From contig NZ_QRZF01000014.1 of the NCBI RefSeq assembly GCF_003464595.1, positions 83,805 to 147,804 of the forward strand: a stretch of DNA of 64,000 nucleotides, given 5' to 3'. The notes under the pieces are model-generated. The model worked only from the letters and a program-made list of their open reading frames with translations. It made no database searches and had not been told where the DNA came from. Position numbers and translations under genes: made by a program. This DNA comes from Bacteroides intestinalis (GTDB taxonomy: Bacteria; Bacteroidota; Bacteroidia; Bacteroidales; Bacteroidaceae). Positions 41,512-50,900 of this stretch are shown here, one piece after another (position 1 is the stretch's first letter; every line of letters starts with the position of its first letter).

Positions 41512-43098
41512 ATGAAAAGACAACTACTCCTATTTATTCATTTATTACCTGCATTGCTGTTTGCACAGCAAGAAGTTATCTTCCCTGATGATTTTAAAAC
41601 GAACGCTTTAGATGGGAAAGAAGTGACTATTACCAATACACTGACGCTGACAAACAATTACAGCTATGCCTACGGTTCAATCACTCTTTCTGACGGTCCG
41701 CTATGGACTCCCACAGAAAAGAATCTACCCGGTGTAGAGATGTTCAATCAAAAGAATAAAGAGAATCAAGATAATCAGATCACTGTAAAGCAAGGAGCTT
41801 ACTCATTCACTGATGCAAATGGTACCTGCCGCATCGGACAGACCGTAGCAAAACTGACCGGAACCGCCAGTTACAGTAATGGTAAATACACCATTACGTT
41901 AACAAAGAAACCGGAGTTTCAAGGCAATGAACGTCCCATAACCTGTGAGATTGAAGAAGATTATAATTTGAAAGTTGTCAGTTTTAATGTCGAGAACTAC
42001 AAGGGAACTAATGACGTACAGCGAACCAAAATAGTAGCTGCATTGAAAGCCATGGATGCCGATATCTATGCCCTACTTGAAGTTTTCGGTAACTCTTCAC
42101 TGAATGATCTTTGCACTGCATTGAACACTACCTGTCAAACAGACCAATATAAGTACATTGAGAATTCAACAGCTAATCAAGGCATGGCTTGCTTCATTTA
42201 TAACAGTAATACGGTAACTCCTTTCAGAGATCTCCAAAAAAACAAACTAGCAGACAACGGATATCTGCCAAACCGAAAGATTGCACAGGCTTTTAATCTC
42301 AAGGCTAATAATGAGCGCTTTATCGTTTGCTTAAATCACTGGAAAGCAAAGGATAATAGCTATAATAAACCAGATGAATATGCCGATACAGGTGATGGTC
42401 AAGGTAGTCATGTTCTGCGCCGTGTGCACGAAGCTGAAGCTACTCTTGAATTTATCAAAACTGTTACTGCCTATTTTGAAGATGAAGATGTCCTCATAGT
42501 TGGTGACTTAAACTCATACTCCAAAGAAGATCCCATCCGGGTACTGGAAGAAGGCGAATTGATAAATGAACTTCAAAAATATGCACCTAATGAATACAGC
42601 TATGCCTTTTTTAGCAACAATAGCTACGCAACCGGTTATTTAGACCATAGTTTTGCTACTGCTACATTGGATGCTCAAATACGTTATGCTCATCCTTTTC
42701 ATATCAATGCCGATGAGCCTGATGCACTTAAAATTGGAGGTAAACCGCAAGAAGACAATATGTACCGCTGTTCCGACCATAATCCTATCGTTACTTTCAT
42801 AAAGCTGGGTACTACTACAGGTATTGAAAACCCTACTCTTTCGCGCCCTGATATTCAGCTGACCGGTGATCCACGCAATGGTTATCTTACTTTGGTGAGT
42901 AATACCGACTTTGTACTCACCCGTGCCGAGATTGTCAATATCAGCGGACAAGTCATTGTTGCATATGATACCAGCAACACCAGAAATACAGAAAACCATT
43001 TCACATTGCCTGTAAAAAGTCTGGTACGTGGTTTCTATCTGGTGCGTGCTTACGATGCACAAGGTAAGTGTACTACATGCAAGGTCGTGCTTCCTTAA
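41512..43098 (+). CDS. Secreted EEP-domain nuclease/phosphatase with T9SS-like C-terminal domain
   Basis: The 528-residue protein has a signal peptide (about 1-19, LLFAQ), an N-terminal beta domain (about 20-150) and an EEP domain (about 155-430) with VVSFNVENYKG, DIYALLEVFG (metal Glu), LNHWKAKDN, VGDLNSYSKEDP and SDHNPIVTF. The last 80 residues (from about 450) match a type IX secretion C-terminal sorting domain in pattern: IVNISGQV, then a strand, LVRGFYLVRAYDAQGK and a terminal KVVLP. It may cleave DNA or phosphoesters outside the cell. ATG at 41512 starts the signal peptide. Confidence 0.85.
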   Translation: MKRQLLLFIHLLPALLFAQQEVIFPDDFKTNALDGKEVTITNTLTLTNNYSYAYGSITLSDGPLWTPTEKNLPGVEMFNQKNKENQDNQITVKQGAYSFTDANGTCRIGQTVAKLTGTASYSNGKYTITLTKKPEFQGNERPITCEIEEDYNLKVVSFNVENYKGTNDVQRTKIVAALKAMDADIYALLEVFGNSSLNDLCTALNTTCQTDQYKYIENSTANQGMACFIYNSNTVTPFRDLQKNKLADNGYLPNRKIAQAFNLKANNERFIVCLNHWKAKDNSYNKPDEYADTGDGQGSHVLRRVHEAEATLEFIKTVTAYFEDEDVLIVGDLNSYSKEDPIRVLEEGELINELQKYAPNEYSYAFFSNNSYATGYLDHSFATATLDAQIRYAHPFHINADEPDALKIGGKPQEDNMYRCSDHNPIVTFIKLGTTTGIENPTLSRPDIQLTGDPRNGYLTLVSNTDFVLTRAEIVNISGQVIVAYDTSNTRNTENHFTLPVKSLVRGFYLVRAYDAQGKCTTCKVVLP

Positions 43099-43147
43099 GC
43101 CTCAAACCAGTTCTCACTGTACAAACACGAAAAGCAGTCATGTCTTA

Positions 43148-43216
43148 AAAGCCACACTTTATCACCTCAAATGTCACAGATAACCTATGGCATTTGAGGT
43201 GATAAAGTGTGGCTTT
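43148..43216. repeat. Perfect 26-bp inverted repeat after the secreted EEP gene
   Basis: Arms 43148-43173 and 43191-43216 are exact reverse complements starting AAAGCCACAC and ending GTGTGGCTTT. The 17-nt loop can pair partly. It lies 50 bp after the stop of the EEP gene and could end transcripts from either side, although T-tracts are short. Confidence 0.88.
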
Positions 43217-43567
43217 CCAAATAATAAAGAGTATTGATACTATCACCAGAGCTGGTATTCCTCTGGCATGATCAACAACAACTAAACCATCAGCAGCTAT
43301 TTTTCTTTTTCTGTTGTTATTATTATATCTTTTGTCTTCTTTATTAACTAAAGAAATCGCATGAACCATGCAGAAAAGATACATGTATTCTACCTAAGCA
43401 CGCAATTCGGATAGTAATACCAATTACTCAATAATAAACTAGTAAACACCAATACCTTTAAATATTTCTTTGGACACTAAGTTCTGTATACTAAAGTTCT
43501 ACATTGTCGTTAGTGGGTGCTGGAAAAAAAAATATCTTCATATTTTCTTATCCTTTATGTGGCTCTG

Positions 43568-43575
43568 CAAAGGTA
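43568..43575 (-). promoter_or_regulatory. Orphan -7 box without a downstream gene
   Basis: TACCTTTGC on the minus strand. No accepted gene lies between it and the hairpin 350 bp downstream. The -33 element is not clear. Confidence 0.35.
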
Positions 43576-43769
43576 AGCATTAAAGCAACTGTGAGTTGGT
43601 GCACGTTTCCAGTCTGTTTTTGTATCAGAAAACTAATGGAAGATATTTTTAATTAAAAATTGCACCTAATCTTAATTATTACATTTAAAGATTTTAACGG
43701 TCAAAATTACATCGGTAAATTACTAATTTATATTATTTTCTGCACATTTATATTTTATAATAGGAGCAG

Positions 43770-43812
43770 TACAAAAAAAGGCTACCTAAATTTCTAAGGT
43801 AGCCTTTTCTAT
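43770..43812 (-). terminator. Terminator of the receptor-lipoprotein operon
   Basis: AAAAGGCTACCT pairs with AGGTAGCCTTTT over 12 bp, followed on the minus strand by a run of T (TTTTTTTGT). It ends about 20 bp after the lipoprotein stop. Confidence 0.85.
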
Positions 43813-43829
43813 AAAACTTAAGATTTCAT

Positions 43830-45266
43830 TTATTTCGGTATCCCTACATAAATATTATCCAGTTGATAAGTAGTAGAAACCAAATTATCACCCTTTGTAC
43901 CATTACCCAGATATTTGAAGCCGATATATATCGTCTTACCTGTATAAGCAGAAAGATCTATAGTATGATTGGTCCAGTTTGAATCATAACCACCTACAGA
44001 AGACTTATCAATCACTAAACTAGAAGTCAAATCAGTCCAAGTTGAAGAAGCAATACTTCCCGGTTCTCCATTAAAGTCTTCAGAAACCATCACACTGAAT
44101 GCATCACCATTATAATAACCCAACTTCATATCAAACTTCAATACCATATCCATTCCTAATTTCAAAGCAGGGGTCATCAGCCAATTCTCTAATACGCCTT
44201 CGTGCTTATTTGCAGAAATATTTGCATACAAATTACCACTGAATGATCTATATTCCCAGTCATAAGAGCCTTGTAACAAAGCATTCAGCCAACCATTTAA
44301 AACAACTTTTTCATAGGCAACACCCGATTCAAAGTTTTCATCCAATACCACTTCTGCAATTTCACTTGGTAAACTCACTGTCCACTTGCTTTCGTTATTA
44401 TCAACTTTGGCGCGAGCCTCTTTTTCAACAGTATTAGTATTCGTCACACTCTCTTCACGAGATACCTTGATATTATCAAGCTGAATTGTGGTATTAATAG
44501 AGGAAGAACCTGAATATTTAAAAACGATATACACATTCTTACCAGCATATTTATCCATATTCATAGTACCGGCAGTAGCTAATTTCCCATAACCACTGAC
44601 TGGTTCCTTAGGAATATTAAAGCTAGAGGTTACATCTACCCATGTAGCTCTCTCCAGATTAGCCTTACTTGCAGCTCCAACATAATCTTCTGAAATAAGA
44701 ACTGAAAGCACATCTCCTTTATAATATCCGGTACAAACATCAAAGCTAAACAAATCCCCTTTAGTAATCATTGTATTAGGAGAAATAAACCAATTGACTG
44801 TATTAGCTTTTACATTGCCACATTGAGTATAGGTGTTTCCACTATAACTTTGATCTTGCCAGGTATTAGTACCTTCCAATATAAAATTAGTCCAACCTGG
44901 AATTTCTGTGACATCATATACCGTAACATTTCTTTGGAAATCAACATCTAGTGCACTGATTTCAGAAACAATTGTTTCTTTCTGAATCAAATTATATTTA
45001 ACTGTGGCTTCTGAACCTTTCTCTGCAGTATAATAATTCTTATTCAACCATTCTTCTATTTTAGTCTTGGCTACAGCTTTCGGGTCATCAGAGTTATCTT
45101 CACCCTGATTAAAGCCGTTAGCTCCCGTATAAGTTCCGCCATAAGTCAACTGTAATTTGACTAAATTGTCCGGAGTATATTCTTGAAAACCATCAAAATC
45201 GGGTTCATGATTACATGAGGTAAACATGAATGCCAATGCTGCAGTTGCTAATAATATCTTTTTCAT
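43830..45266 (-). CDS. Surface lipoprotein with two choice-of-anchor J modules
   Basis: The 478-residue protein has a lipoprotein signal (MKKILLATAALAFMFTSC, lipid Cys 18) and then two similar jelly-roll modules (about 125-275 and 305-478). Each has a W-x-N segment, an aromatic GxxYxG segment, a (V/A)x(V/I)SED motif and a closing YQLDNI/IQLDNI motif. That is the pattern of choice-of-anchor J domains, often involved in ligand binding. It follows the TonB receptor by 28 bp, where SusD would normally be, so it is the likely surface partner of the receptor. The first 120 residues are not recognised. Confidence 0.82.
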   Translation of the reverse strand: MKKILLATAALAFMFTSCNHEPDFDGFQEYTPDNLVKLQLTYGGTYTGANGFNQGEDNSDDPKAVAKTKIEEWLNKNYYTAEKGSEATVKYNLIQKETIVSEISALDVDFQRNVTVYDVTEIPGWTNFILEGTNTWQDQSYSGNTYTQCGNVKANTVNWFISPNTMITKGDLFSFDVCTGYYKGDVLSVLISEDYVGAASKANLERATWVDVTSSFNIPKEPVSGYGKLATAGTMNMDKYAGKNVYIVFKYSGSSSINTTIQLDNIKVSREESVTNTNTVEKEARAKVDNNESKWTVSLPSEIAEVVLDENFESGVAYEKVVLNGWLNALLQGSYDWEYRSFSGNLYANISANKHEGVLENWLMTPALKLGMDMVLKFDMKLGYYNGDAFSVMVSEDFNGEPGSIASSTWTDLTSSLVIDKSSVGGYDSNWTNHTIDLSAYTGKTIYIGFKYLGNGTKGDNLVSTTYQLDNIYVGIPK

Positions 45267-45294
45267 ATTCATCAATTCTTTTACTATCATAAAA

Positions 45295-47976
45295 TTAGAA
45301 TCTAACCTTCATACTCATAGACCATGTACGTCCAAAGCCATAGAATACAGTTGCATCTTTCCAACCATGACCACCAGTCTTGGCACCATTGTCTGTAGCA
45401 TCCGTAATATACTGTTCATTCAAGAGGTTATTACAATTAGCATTCCACGTTGCATCCAAACCTGCAAATTTGAAACGATAACTGATATTTGCATCAAACG
45501 TAAATGCAGATGGAATACGCCATGGTTGTGCCACATCTACCGGATCACCATTAAGAGCACCAGTTGTGATCAATCCTGCAATATCATAATCAGAATAATT
45601 ACGTCCGTAGAAGTTTCCATCAACGCCAATACGAAGCCCTTTCATTACTTCATAATTCAATCCTAAAGCAGCTGTAGTTTGAGCAGAGTTACCAATTTTT
45701 ATATCCTTGGTATTCATCAAAAGCTTAGCATGTTCAGGCGAACCCGGAGTTACTTCCATCATATTTTTATCTACAGCTTGTCCATTTTGATTATACATAT
45801 AACCTAATACACCATCTTTAGTCATTGTCCAATCACCGAATGAGAACATACCGTTTATAGTCAAGTTACGTACTGGGCGGAACTGGAAGTCCAATTCTAT
45901 ACCTTGGTGAAGTTCATTCACTCCATTCAAATATACATAAGAACTTTCCTGAGCAACAGTCAAACGTTTCTGAATAGTACGATCATTCCAAGTTGTACGA
46001 TATAAGTTCAAATTAGCAGAGAACAGACTAGATACATAACCATAACCTAATTCAAAAGAGAAAACTCCTTCATTCTTGCAGTTCGGATTAAACTCATTAC
46101 TAGTCTGAGAGTTCAAGAAAATACCACCTGAGAAGTACGGAGTACGGGAATAATAACCAATATTAGCAAATATATTATTATGAGAATCCAGATTATAATT
46201 GAGACCTCCCTTAATACCATAACCAACTTTTGTTTTCTTAGGAGATTCTTCATTGTCTGCATAGAAATAGTCTTTACGCCAGTTAGTAGCAGCATTCACA
46301 TTGCCAGATACAATTACAGAAAGTTTATCCTGTGTATACTCTAACTGTCCGAAAGCTCCATATTGAGCAATATAACTATCAAAATTACGATATACGACAT
46401 CACCTACTCCCAAACGTGCATTTTGCCATGCAATATCATCTTTCTTATAAGGTACGCTTGCTCTATCCGTATCTACAACATAGGCACCACCCAATAAATC
46501 GGCAACTTCAGCCTTGTGTCCACCATTATAATAACGTAAGTCAATACCACCCTGCAAATTAAAGTTATCATTCAATTGATTACTATAAGTAGAGAGTAAA
46601 CCATACCACATGTGGGTATTCTTATTCTTTGCCAGAGCTGCAATACTACCATTATTTGATTTTGCATTGTCTTCCATCAAAGCACCAAAATCAAAAGTAC
46701 CATCAACTTTACGATAATTTGTATTAGGAATACCATTCGTTGCACCATAAAGTTTTGAATAGGAAGCACCTACACCGCGATAACCATAACCATCGCCAAT
46801 AGACAAATAAAGTGAAGAAGACAGACTTGATTTACGATCAATTTCCCAAACATGATTCAGAGAAATCTGAGGCTTGTGATAAACATTATAGCTCGTTCCC
46901 GTCATAATATTCCCATTCATATCATAACCAAAAGCTGCATTATAACGATAGCCAACACCGTTATTAATTTTCTTCTGCTTATCCCATTCTTCAATAGTCA
47001 ATTCATCATAACGTTTATTATGAGTCTGAGGAGCACCAGTTGCAGTCAAAGACAAAGAATGATTATCTCCAATACGCTTAGAAATATTCACAAACCAAGA
47101 ATATGCATCAAATTCACAACCTTGGACATAACCGTCACCCCAAGTTTTTGCACCTAATACAGAAAAAGCCCAACCATCTTTAGTCAATCCTGAAGACAAA
47201 CTAAATAATACTTTATTATAGCCATCATTACCAATTCCATAGGATAATGTACCGCCTTGCTTTGCATCTATAGAGTTCGTTATGACATTAATAGAACCTC
47301 CGACAGAAGGAGAAGAAACTTTAGAAGCTCCCAAACCTCTCTGAACCTGCATAGAACGAGTAACATCTGACAAACCAGCCCAATTAGACCAATAAACGCC
47401 TCCCCATTCCATATCATTCATCGGGACACCATTAATCATAATACCTACATTAGTCTGTCCGAAACCACGTACAGTAACGCGCGATTCACCAAAACCTCCA
47501 TTATCTTTTGAAGCATAGATACCAGGAGTTGATTTCAGAATTTCAGGAAATTCTTGTGAGCCCAAACGTTCTGAAATAAATACAGGGTCGACAGTAGAAA
47601 CAGCAACCGGAGTTTTACGAGAAACAGCGATGGAAGAAGTAATCGTCACGTCATTCAGCATCACTGCATCTGGCTCCATCTTGATAATACCTAAATCTAC
47701 TGAAGATTTTTTCTGTGTAACTTTCGTCTTTAAATCTTTATATCCAACGTACTTGAATACCAATGTAGCATTAGGCCCAACTTTTTGTGTAAAGTTTCCA
47801 TCGATATCCGTTACACTACCCTGGCTAGTACCCTCTACTACGACAGAGGCGCCTATCAACGGTTCGCCTGTTTCTGCGTCAACAAGCTGACCCTTCACTG
47901 TAGTCTGGGCAAATGCCGCAGCACTGAATACAGACAGCACAGCCACTAACAGGAAATGAATTAGATGTTTTTTCAT
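45295..47976 (-). CDS. TonB-dependent outer-membrane receptor
   Basis: The 893-residue protein has a signal peptide (about 1-23, SAAAFAQ), a CarboxypepD_reg-like domain (about 25-105, VKGQLVDAETGEPLIGASV), a plug (about 120-240: GIYASKDNGGFGESRVTVRG, then GVPMNDMEWGGVYWSNW) and a 22-strand barrel ending MSMKVRF. It transports a ligand into the periplasm with energy from TonB-ExbBD. The SusD-type partner is absent; a choice-of-anchor J lipoprotein takes that place. Two nuclease/phosphatase genes lie on the opposite strand, suggesting a phosphorus- or nucleic-acid-related ligand. Confidence 0.92.
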   Translation of the reverse strand: MKKHLIHFLLVAVLSVFSAAAFAQTTVKGQLVDAETGEPLIGASVVVEGTSQGSVTDIDGNFTQKVGPNATLVFKYVGYKDLKTKVTQKKSSVDLGIIKMEPDAVMLNDVTITSSIAVSRKTPVAVSTVDPVFISERLGSQEFPEILKSTPGIYASKDNGGFGESRVTVRGFGQTNVGIMINGVPMNDMEWGGVYWSNWAGLSDVTRSMQVQRGLGASKVSSPSVGGSINVITNSIDAKQGGTLSYGIGNDGYNKVLFSLSSGLTKDGWAFSVLGAKTWGDGYVQGCEFDAYSWFVNISKRIGDNHSLSLTATGAPQTHNKRYDELTIEEWDKQKKINNGVGYRYNAAFGYDMNGNIMTGTSYNVYHKPQISLNHVWEIDRKSSLSSSLYLSIGDGYGYRGVGASYSKLYGATNGIPNTNYRKVDGTFDFGALMEDNAKSNNGSIAALAKNKNTHMWYGLLSTYSNQLNDNFNLQGGIDLRYYNGGHKAEVADLLGGAYVVDTDRASVPYKKDDIAWQNARLGVGDVVYRNFDSYIAQYGAFGQLEYTQDKLSVIVSGNVNAATNWRKDYFYADNEESPKKTKVGYGIKGGLNYNLDSHNNIFANIGYYSRTPYFSGGIFLNSQTSNEFNPNCKNEGVFSFELGYGYVSSLFSANLNLYRTTWNDRTIQKRLTVAQESSYVYLNGVNELHQGIELDFQFRPVRNLTINGMFSFGDWTMTKDGVLGYMYNQNGQAVDKNMMEVTPGSPEHAKLLMNTKDIKIGNSAQTTAALGLNYEVMKGLRIGVDGNFYGRNYSDYDIAGLITTGALNGDPVDVAQPWRIPSAFTFDANISYRFKFAGLDATWNANCNNLLNEQYITDATDNGAKTGGHGWKDATVFYGFGRTWSMSMKVRF

Positions 47977-48034
47977 ACTTCTGTTTTTTGTTAATTAAAT
48001 GTGTTAATTAAATATTAATTTCTGTTTTAAGACG

Positions 48035-48042
48035 CAAATATA
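48035..48042 (-). promoter_or_regulatory. -7 box of the TonB receptor operon
   Basis: TATATTTG on the minus strand, 58 nt before the receptor ATG. Confidence 0.5.
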
Positions 48043-48119
48043 ATTAATAAGATTTAGATTTGTATTACATTTCTGCTACAAAATTTCAGAGTAGATAGGA
48101 GTTATTGAGACTTTTTATA

Positions 48120-48156
48120 ACAAGAAAGCCCTACAAGTTTTTTGCAGGGCTTTCTA
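48120..48156 (-). terminator. Terminator of the ABC-F gene
   Basis: GAAAGCCCTACA (48124-48135) faces TGCAGGGCTTTC (48143-48154), matching at 11 of 12 positions. It lies about 50 bp after the gene's stop. The T-tract on the minus strand is short. Confidence 0.65.
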
Positions 48157-48201
48157 TTTGTCACTAAAATATAATTTATGCTATCAGATTCCTATCGATC
48201 A

Positions 48202-49899
48202 TCAGTCATTCATTAGCTTTCTATAACGAACACGGGTAGGTTCTTCTTTTCCTAAACGTTTCTGTTTATTTTCCTCATATTCTGAATAAGAACCTTCGAA
48301 ATAGAAGACATTGGAGTCTCCTTCGAACGCAAGAATGTGAGTACAAATACGATCGAGGAACCAACGGTCGTGACTGATGACTACGGCACATCCGGCAAAA
48401 TCTTCAAGACCTTCTTCAAGAGCACGAAGAGTATTTACATCTATGTCATTGGTAGGTTCGTCCAGCAAGAGTACATTACCTTCTTCTTTCAATGCCATAG
48501 CAAGATGCAGACGATTGCGTTCACCACCGGAAAGCACACCACAAAGTTTCTCCTGATCACCGCCGGAGAAGTTAAAACGTGACAGGTAAGCACGCGCATT
48601 AATATCGCGTCCACCCATACGAATCAGTTCCGTACCACCGGATATAACCTGATAAACACTCTTATTCGGATCGATGTCACTGTGTTGCTGGTCTACATAA
48701 GCCACCTTTACGGTCTCTCCTACCTCAAACTCACCTTTATCTACGGTTTCCAATCCCATAATCAGGCGGAACAACGTAGTTTTACCGGCACCGTTAGGAC
48801 CGATAATACCAACGATACCATTGGGGGGAAGCATGAAGTTGAGGTCATCGAACAGTAACTTATCACCATAGGCCTTGGCCACATGTTTCGCTTCGATAAC
48901 TTTATTACCAAGACGCGGACCATTGGGAATGAAGATTTCCAGTTTCTCTTCCTTCTCCTTGATGTCTTCGTTCATCAATTTATCGTAAGAGTTCAAACGT
49001 GCTTTTCCTTTTGCCTGACGTGCCTTAGGTGCCATGCGTACCCAATCCAACTCACGTTCCAATGTTTTACGGCGCTTACTGGCTGTCTTTTCCTCCATTT
49101 CCATACGCTTGGTCTTCTGTTCCAACCAGCTGGAGTAGTTACCCTTCCAAGGAATGCCTTCACCACGGTCGAGTTCAAGAATCCAGCCTGCTACATGATC
49201 AAGGAAATAACGGTCGTGAGTAACGGCAATTACCGTACCTTCGTATTGTTGTAAATGTTGCTCCAACCAATCGATAGATTCAGCATCAAGGTGGTTGGTA
49301 GGCTCATCCAGCAACAGTACGTCAGGCTTCTGCAACAACAAGCGACAGAGTGCCACACGACGGCGTTCACCTCCTGAAAGATGTTCCACACTTGCATCTT
49401 CGGGCGGGCAACGAAGGGCATCCATAGCACGCTCCAATTTACTATCCAGATTCCAGGCATCAGTGGCATCGATAATATCCTGCAACTCTCCTTGACGTGC
49501 AAATAGCTTGTCCATCTTATCAGCATCCTCGTAGTATTCAGGCAGACCAAACTTCTGATTGATCTCTTCATACTCAGTCAATGCATCTACAATGGGCTGC
49601 ACACCTTCCATTACAATCTCTTTTACAGTTTTTGTAGGATCCAGATAAGGCTCCTGGGCCAGATAGCCTACTGAGTAACCCGGTGAAAACACCACTTCGC
49701 CCTGATAAGACTTGTCCAACCCGGCGATAATCTTCAGCAAGGTAGATTTACCGGAACCGTTCAAACCGATGATACCGATCTTTGCGCCATAGAAGAACGA
49801 AAGATAGATGTTCTTCAACACCTGCTTATTGTTCTGCTGAATGGTCTTGTTCAGCCCTACCATAGAAAAGATAATCTTTTTATCGTCAACTGTTGCCAT
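48202..49899 (-). CDS. ettA: ABC-F ribosome-binding ATPase, EttA type
   Basis: The 565-residue ABC-F protein has two ATPase domains and no membrane segment. Walker A motifs are GLNGSGKSTLLK and GPNGAGKTTLFR, signatures LSGGERRRVALCRLLL and LSGGERNRLHLAMAL, each followed by LLLDEPTN. The long arm between the first Walker A and signature (about 85-160, PEYYEDADKMDKLFARQGEL) and the linker rich in Lys/Arg are features of EttA, which gates translation initiation according to ADP/ATP ratio. Antibiotic-resistance ABC-F proteins are less similar. Confidence 0.9.
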   Translation of the reverse strand: MATVDDKKIIFSMVGLNKTIQQNNKQVLKNIYLSFFYGAKIGIIGLNGSGKSTLLKIIAGLDKSYQGEVVFSPGYSVGYLAQEPYLDPTKTVKEIVMEGVQPIVDALTEYEEINQKFGLPEYYEDADKMDKLFARQGELQDIIDATDAWNLDSKLERAMDALRCPPEDASVEHLSGGERRRVALCRLLLQKPDVLLLDEPTNHLDAESIDWLEQHLQQYEGTVIAVTHDRYFLDHVAGWILELDRGEGIPWKGNYSSWLEQKTKRMEMEEKTASKRRKTLERELDWVRMAPKARQAKGKARLNSYDKLMNEDIKEKEEKLEIFIPNGPRLGNKVIEAKHVAKAYGDKLLFDDLNFMLPPNGIVGIIGPNGAGKTTLFRLIMGLETVDKGEFEVGETVKVAYVDQQHSDIDPNKSVYQVISGGTELIRMGGRDINARAYLSRFNFSGGDQEKLCGVLSGGERNRLHLAMALKEEGNVLLLDEPTNDIDVNTLRALEEGLEDFAGCAVVISHDRWFLDRICTHILAFEGDSNVFYFEGSYSEYEENKQKRLGKEEPTRVRYRKLMND

Positions 49900-49980
49900 A
49901 AAGTTTTAAGTGTATTATATTAATAATGTATTTACTTTAATACTATGCAGCGTTCTTTGCAGTCTGCCACAAAACTTTGG

Positions 49981-49988
49981 CAAAGATA
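49981..49988 (-). promoter_or_regulatory. -7 box of the ABC-F gene
   Basis: TATCTTTG on the minus strand, about 80 nt before the ATG, back to back with the tRNA promoter. Confidence 0.55.
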
Positions 49989-50008
49989 AGAAAAAAAGAG
50001 AAATCCTT

Positions 50009-50038
50009 TTGCTTTTTCAAAAAATGTCTCTATCTTTG
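50009..50038 (+). promoter_or_regulatory. Promoter of tRNA-Lys
   Basis: TTG -33 (50009-50011, within TTTTGC), 19-nt spacer, TATCTTTG -7 (50031-50038). Mature tRNA begins 27 nt downstream. Confidence 0.65.
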
Positions 50039-50064
50039 CGCCCGCTTAACAGCGATAAAGGTCT

Positions 50065-50137
50065 GATTCGCTAGCTCAGCAGGTAGAGCACAACACTTTT
50101 AATGTTGGGGTCTTGGGTTCGAGCCCCAAGCGGATCA
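50065..50137 (+). tRNA. tRNA-Lys (anticodon UUU)
   Basis: The 73-nt gene folds as a cloverleaf. The acceptor GATTCGC pairs with GCGGATC (one G-U) and the discriminator is A. The D arm contains AGCTCAGC-AGGTAGAGC. The anticodon stem CAACA/TGTTG holds the loop CTTTTAA with anticodon TTT at 50098-50100. The T arm is CTTGG-GTTCGAG-CCCAAG. CCA is not encoded. A terminator follows directly. No repeated 3' end suggesting an integrated element was found in the next few kb. Confidence 0.97.
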
Positions 50138-50141
50138 CACA

Positions 50142-50170
50142 AAAGGAACTTTGAAAGTTCCTTTTTTTTA
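50142..50170 (+). terminator. Terminator of tRNA-Lys
   Basis: AAAGGAACTT pairs with AAGTTCCTTT around a 3-nt loop, followed by six more T residues. Confidence 0.88.
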
Positions 50171-50264
50171 TTCAAAGAAGGCTAAAGCATCTGATTGATA
50201 GCTCCTTACAAATCAAAACACAAAGAAGACTTTAACTAAATAACTATATCTAAACCATTTCGTC

Positions 50265-50822
50265 ATGAAGAGAAAATTACTATTGCTGACCCTTTTGGCC
50301 TTATCCTTATCTGCCGTTCAGGCTCAGACTCAACTTAAATGGAATGCTTTATATTGGGCCATGGGTGTAGTAAACATGTCGGCAGAAACCAAACTTGCAG
50401 ATAAGTGGACATTTAATGGAGATGCCGTATACTCACCCTGGAAAAGCATCGAGGGCAACCCTATGAGATTCGGCCAACTAATTGTAGAAGGCAGATATTA
50501 CCCTAAAGGAGCATTCAACGGACTCTATCTGGGAGGATATGGCAGTTATCACAGACTATTTAAATTCACAAAATGGAATTATATCAATCATGATAAATAT
50601 CAAAAAGGCAATGGCATGTCTTTCGGAGCTACTTTAGGCTATCAAGTTAAAATTAACGACCGTTGGGCAGTGGATCTCTTCGCAAGCTATGGATGGCAAC
50701 ATTCCAGATATAAAGGCTATATTAAATCCACCGGAGAAATGTATGTGGGCAAAAATGCCAGCGCCGAATGGTTACCTTACAAATTAGGTGCATCTTTTGC
50801 TTATCGGCTGGGAAAGAGGTGA
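50265..50822 (+). CDS. DUF3575 family outer-membrane protein
   Basis: The 185-residue protein has a signal peptide (about 1-20, SAVQAQ) and then an eight-strand-like barrel pattern: KWNALYWAMGVVNMSAE near the start, GQLIVEGRYYPKGAFNGLY and a C-terminal LGASFAYRLGKR. This matches DUF3575, often found near fimbrial or OmpA-type genes in Bacteroidales; its function is unknown. It is alone here, with a clear terminator. No -7 box is obvious between the tRNA and this gene. Confidence 0.82.
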   Translation: MKRKLLLLTLLALSLSAVQAQTQLKWNALYWAMGVVNMSAETKLADKWTFNGDAVYSPWKSIEGNPMRFGQLIVEGRYYPKGAFNGLYLGGYGSYHRLFKFTKWNYINHDKYQKGNGMSFGATLGYQVKINDRWAVDLFASYGWQHSRYKGYIKSTGEMYVGKNASAEWLPYKLGASFAYRLGKR

Positions 50823-50900
50823 ACATAGAACAAACAAAACTGATTATAAAAATAGAAACGCCTGAAAAAGAAAACTGCGAAACTTGCTTAGTAAGATTTC

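Larger units (their letters stand above)
43099..43829. other. 731-bp gene-free region with hairpins and an orphan promoter
   Basis: This is the largest non-coding stretch in the window. It holds the 26-bp perfect hairpin (43148-43216), an isolated minus-strand TACCTTTG box (43568-43575) and the terminator of the lipoprotein gene (43778-43808). The rest is AT-rich without acceptable frames. A minus-strand RNA of about 350-410 nt from the orphan box to the hairpin is possible. Confidence 0.5.

Noticed and set aside
43145..43384. A 79-codon minus-strand frame in the large spacer
   Set aside because: Its 3' third is encoded by the 26-bp perfect hairpin, it has Asn/Lys/Arg runs and no recognised family. 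The spacer is better explained by hairpin, promoter and terminator.
50065..50265. tRNA-Lys as an integration site for a mobile element
   Set aside because: No integrase, and no repeat of the tRNA 3' end was seen downstream; the following genes look like core genes.
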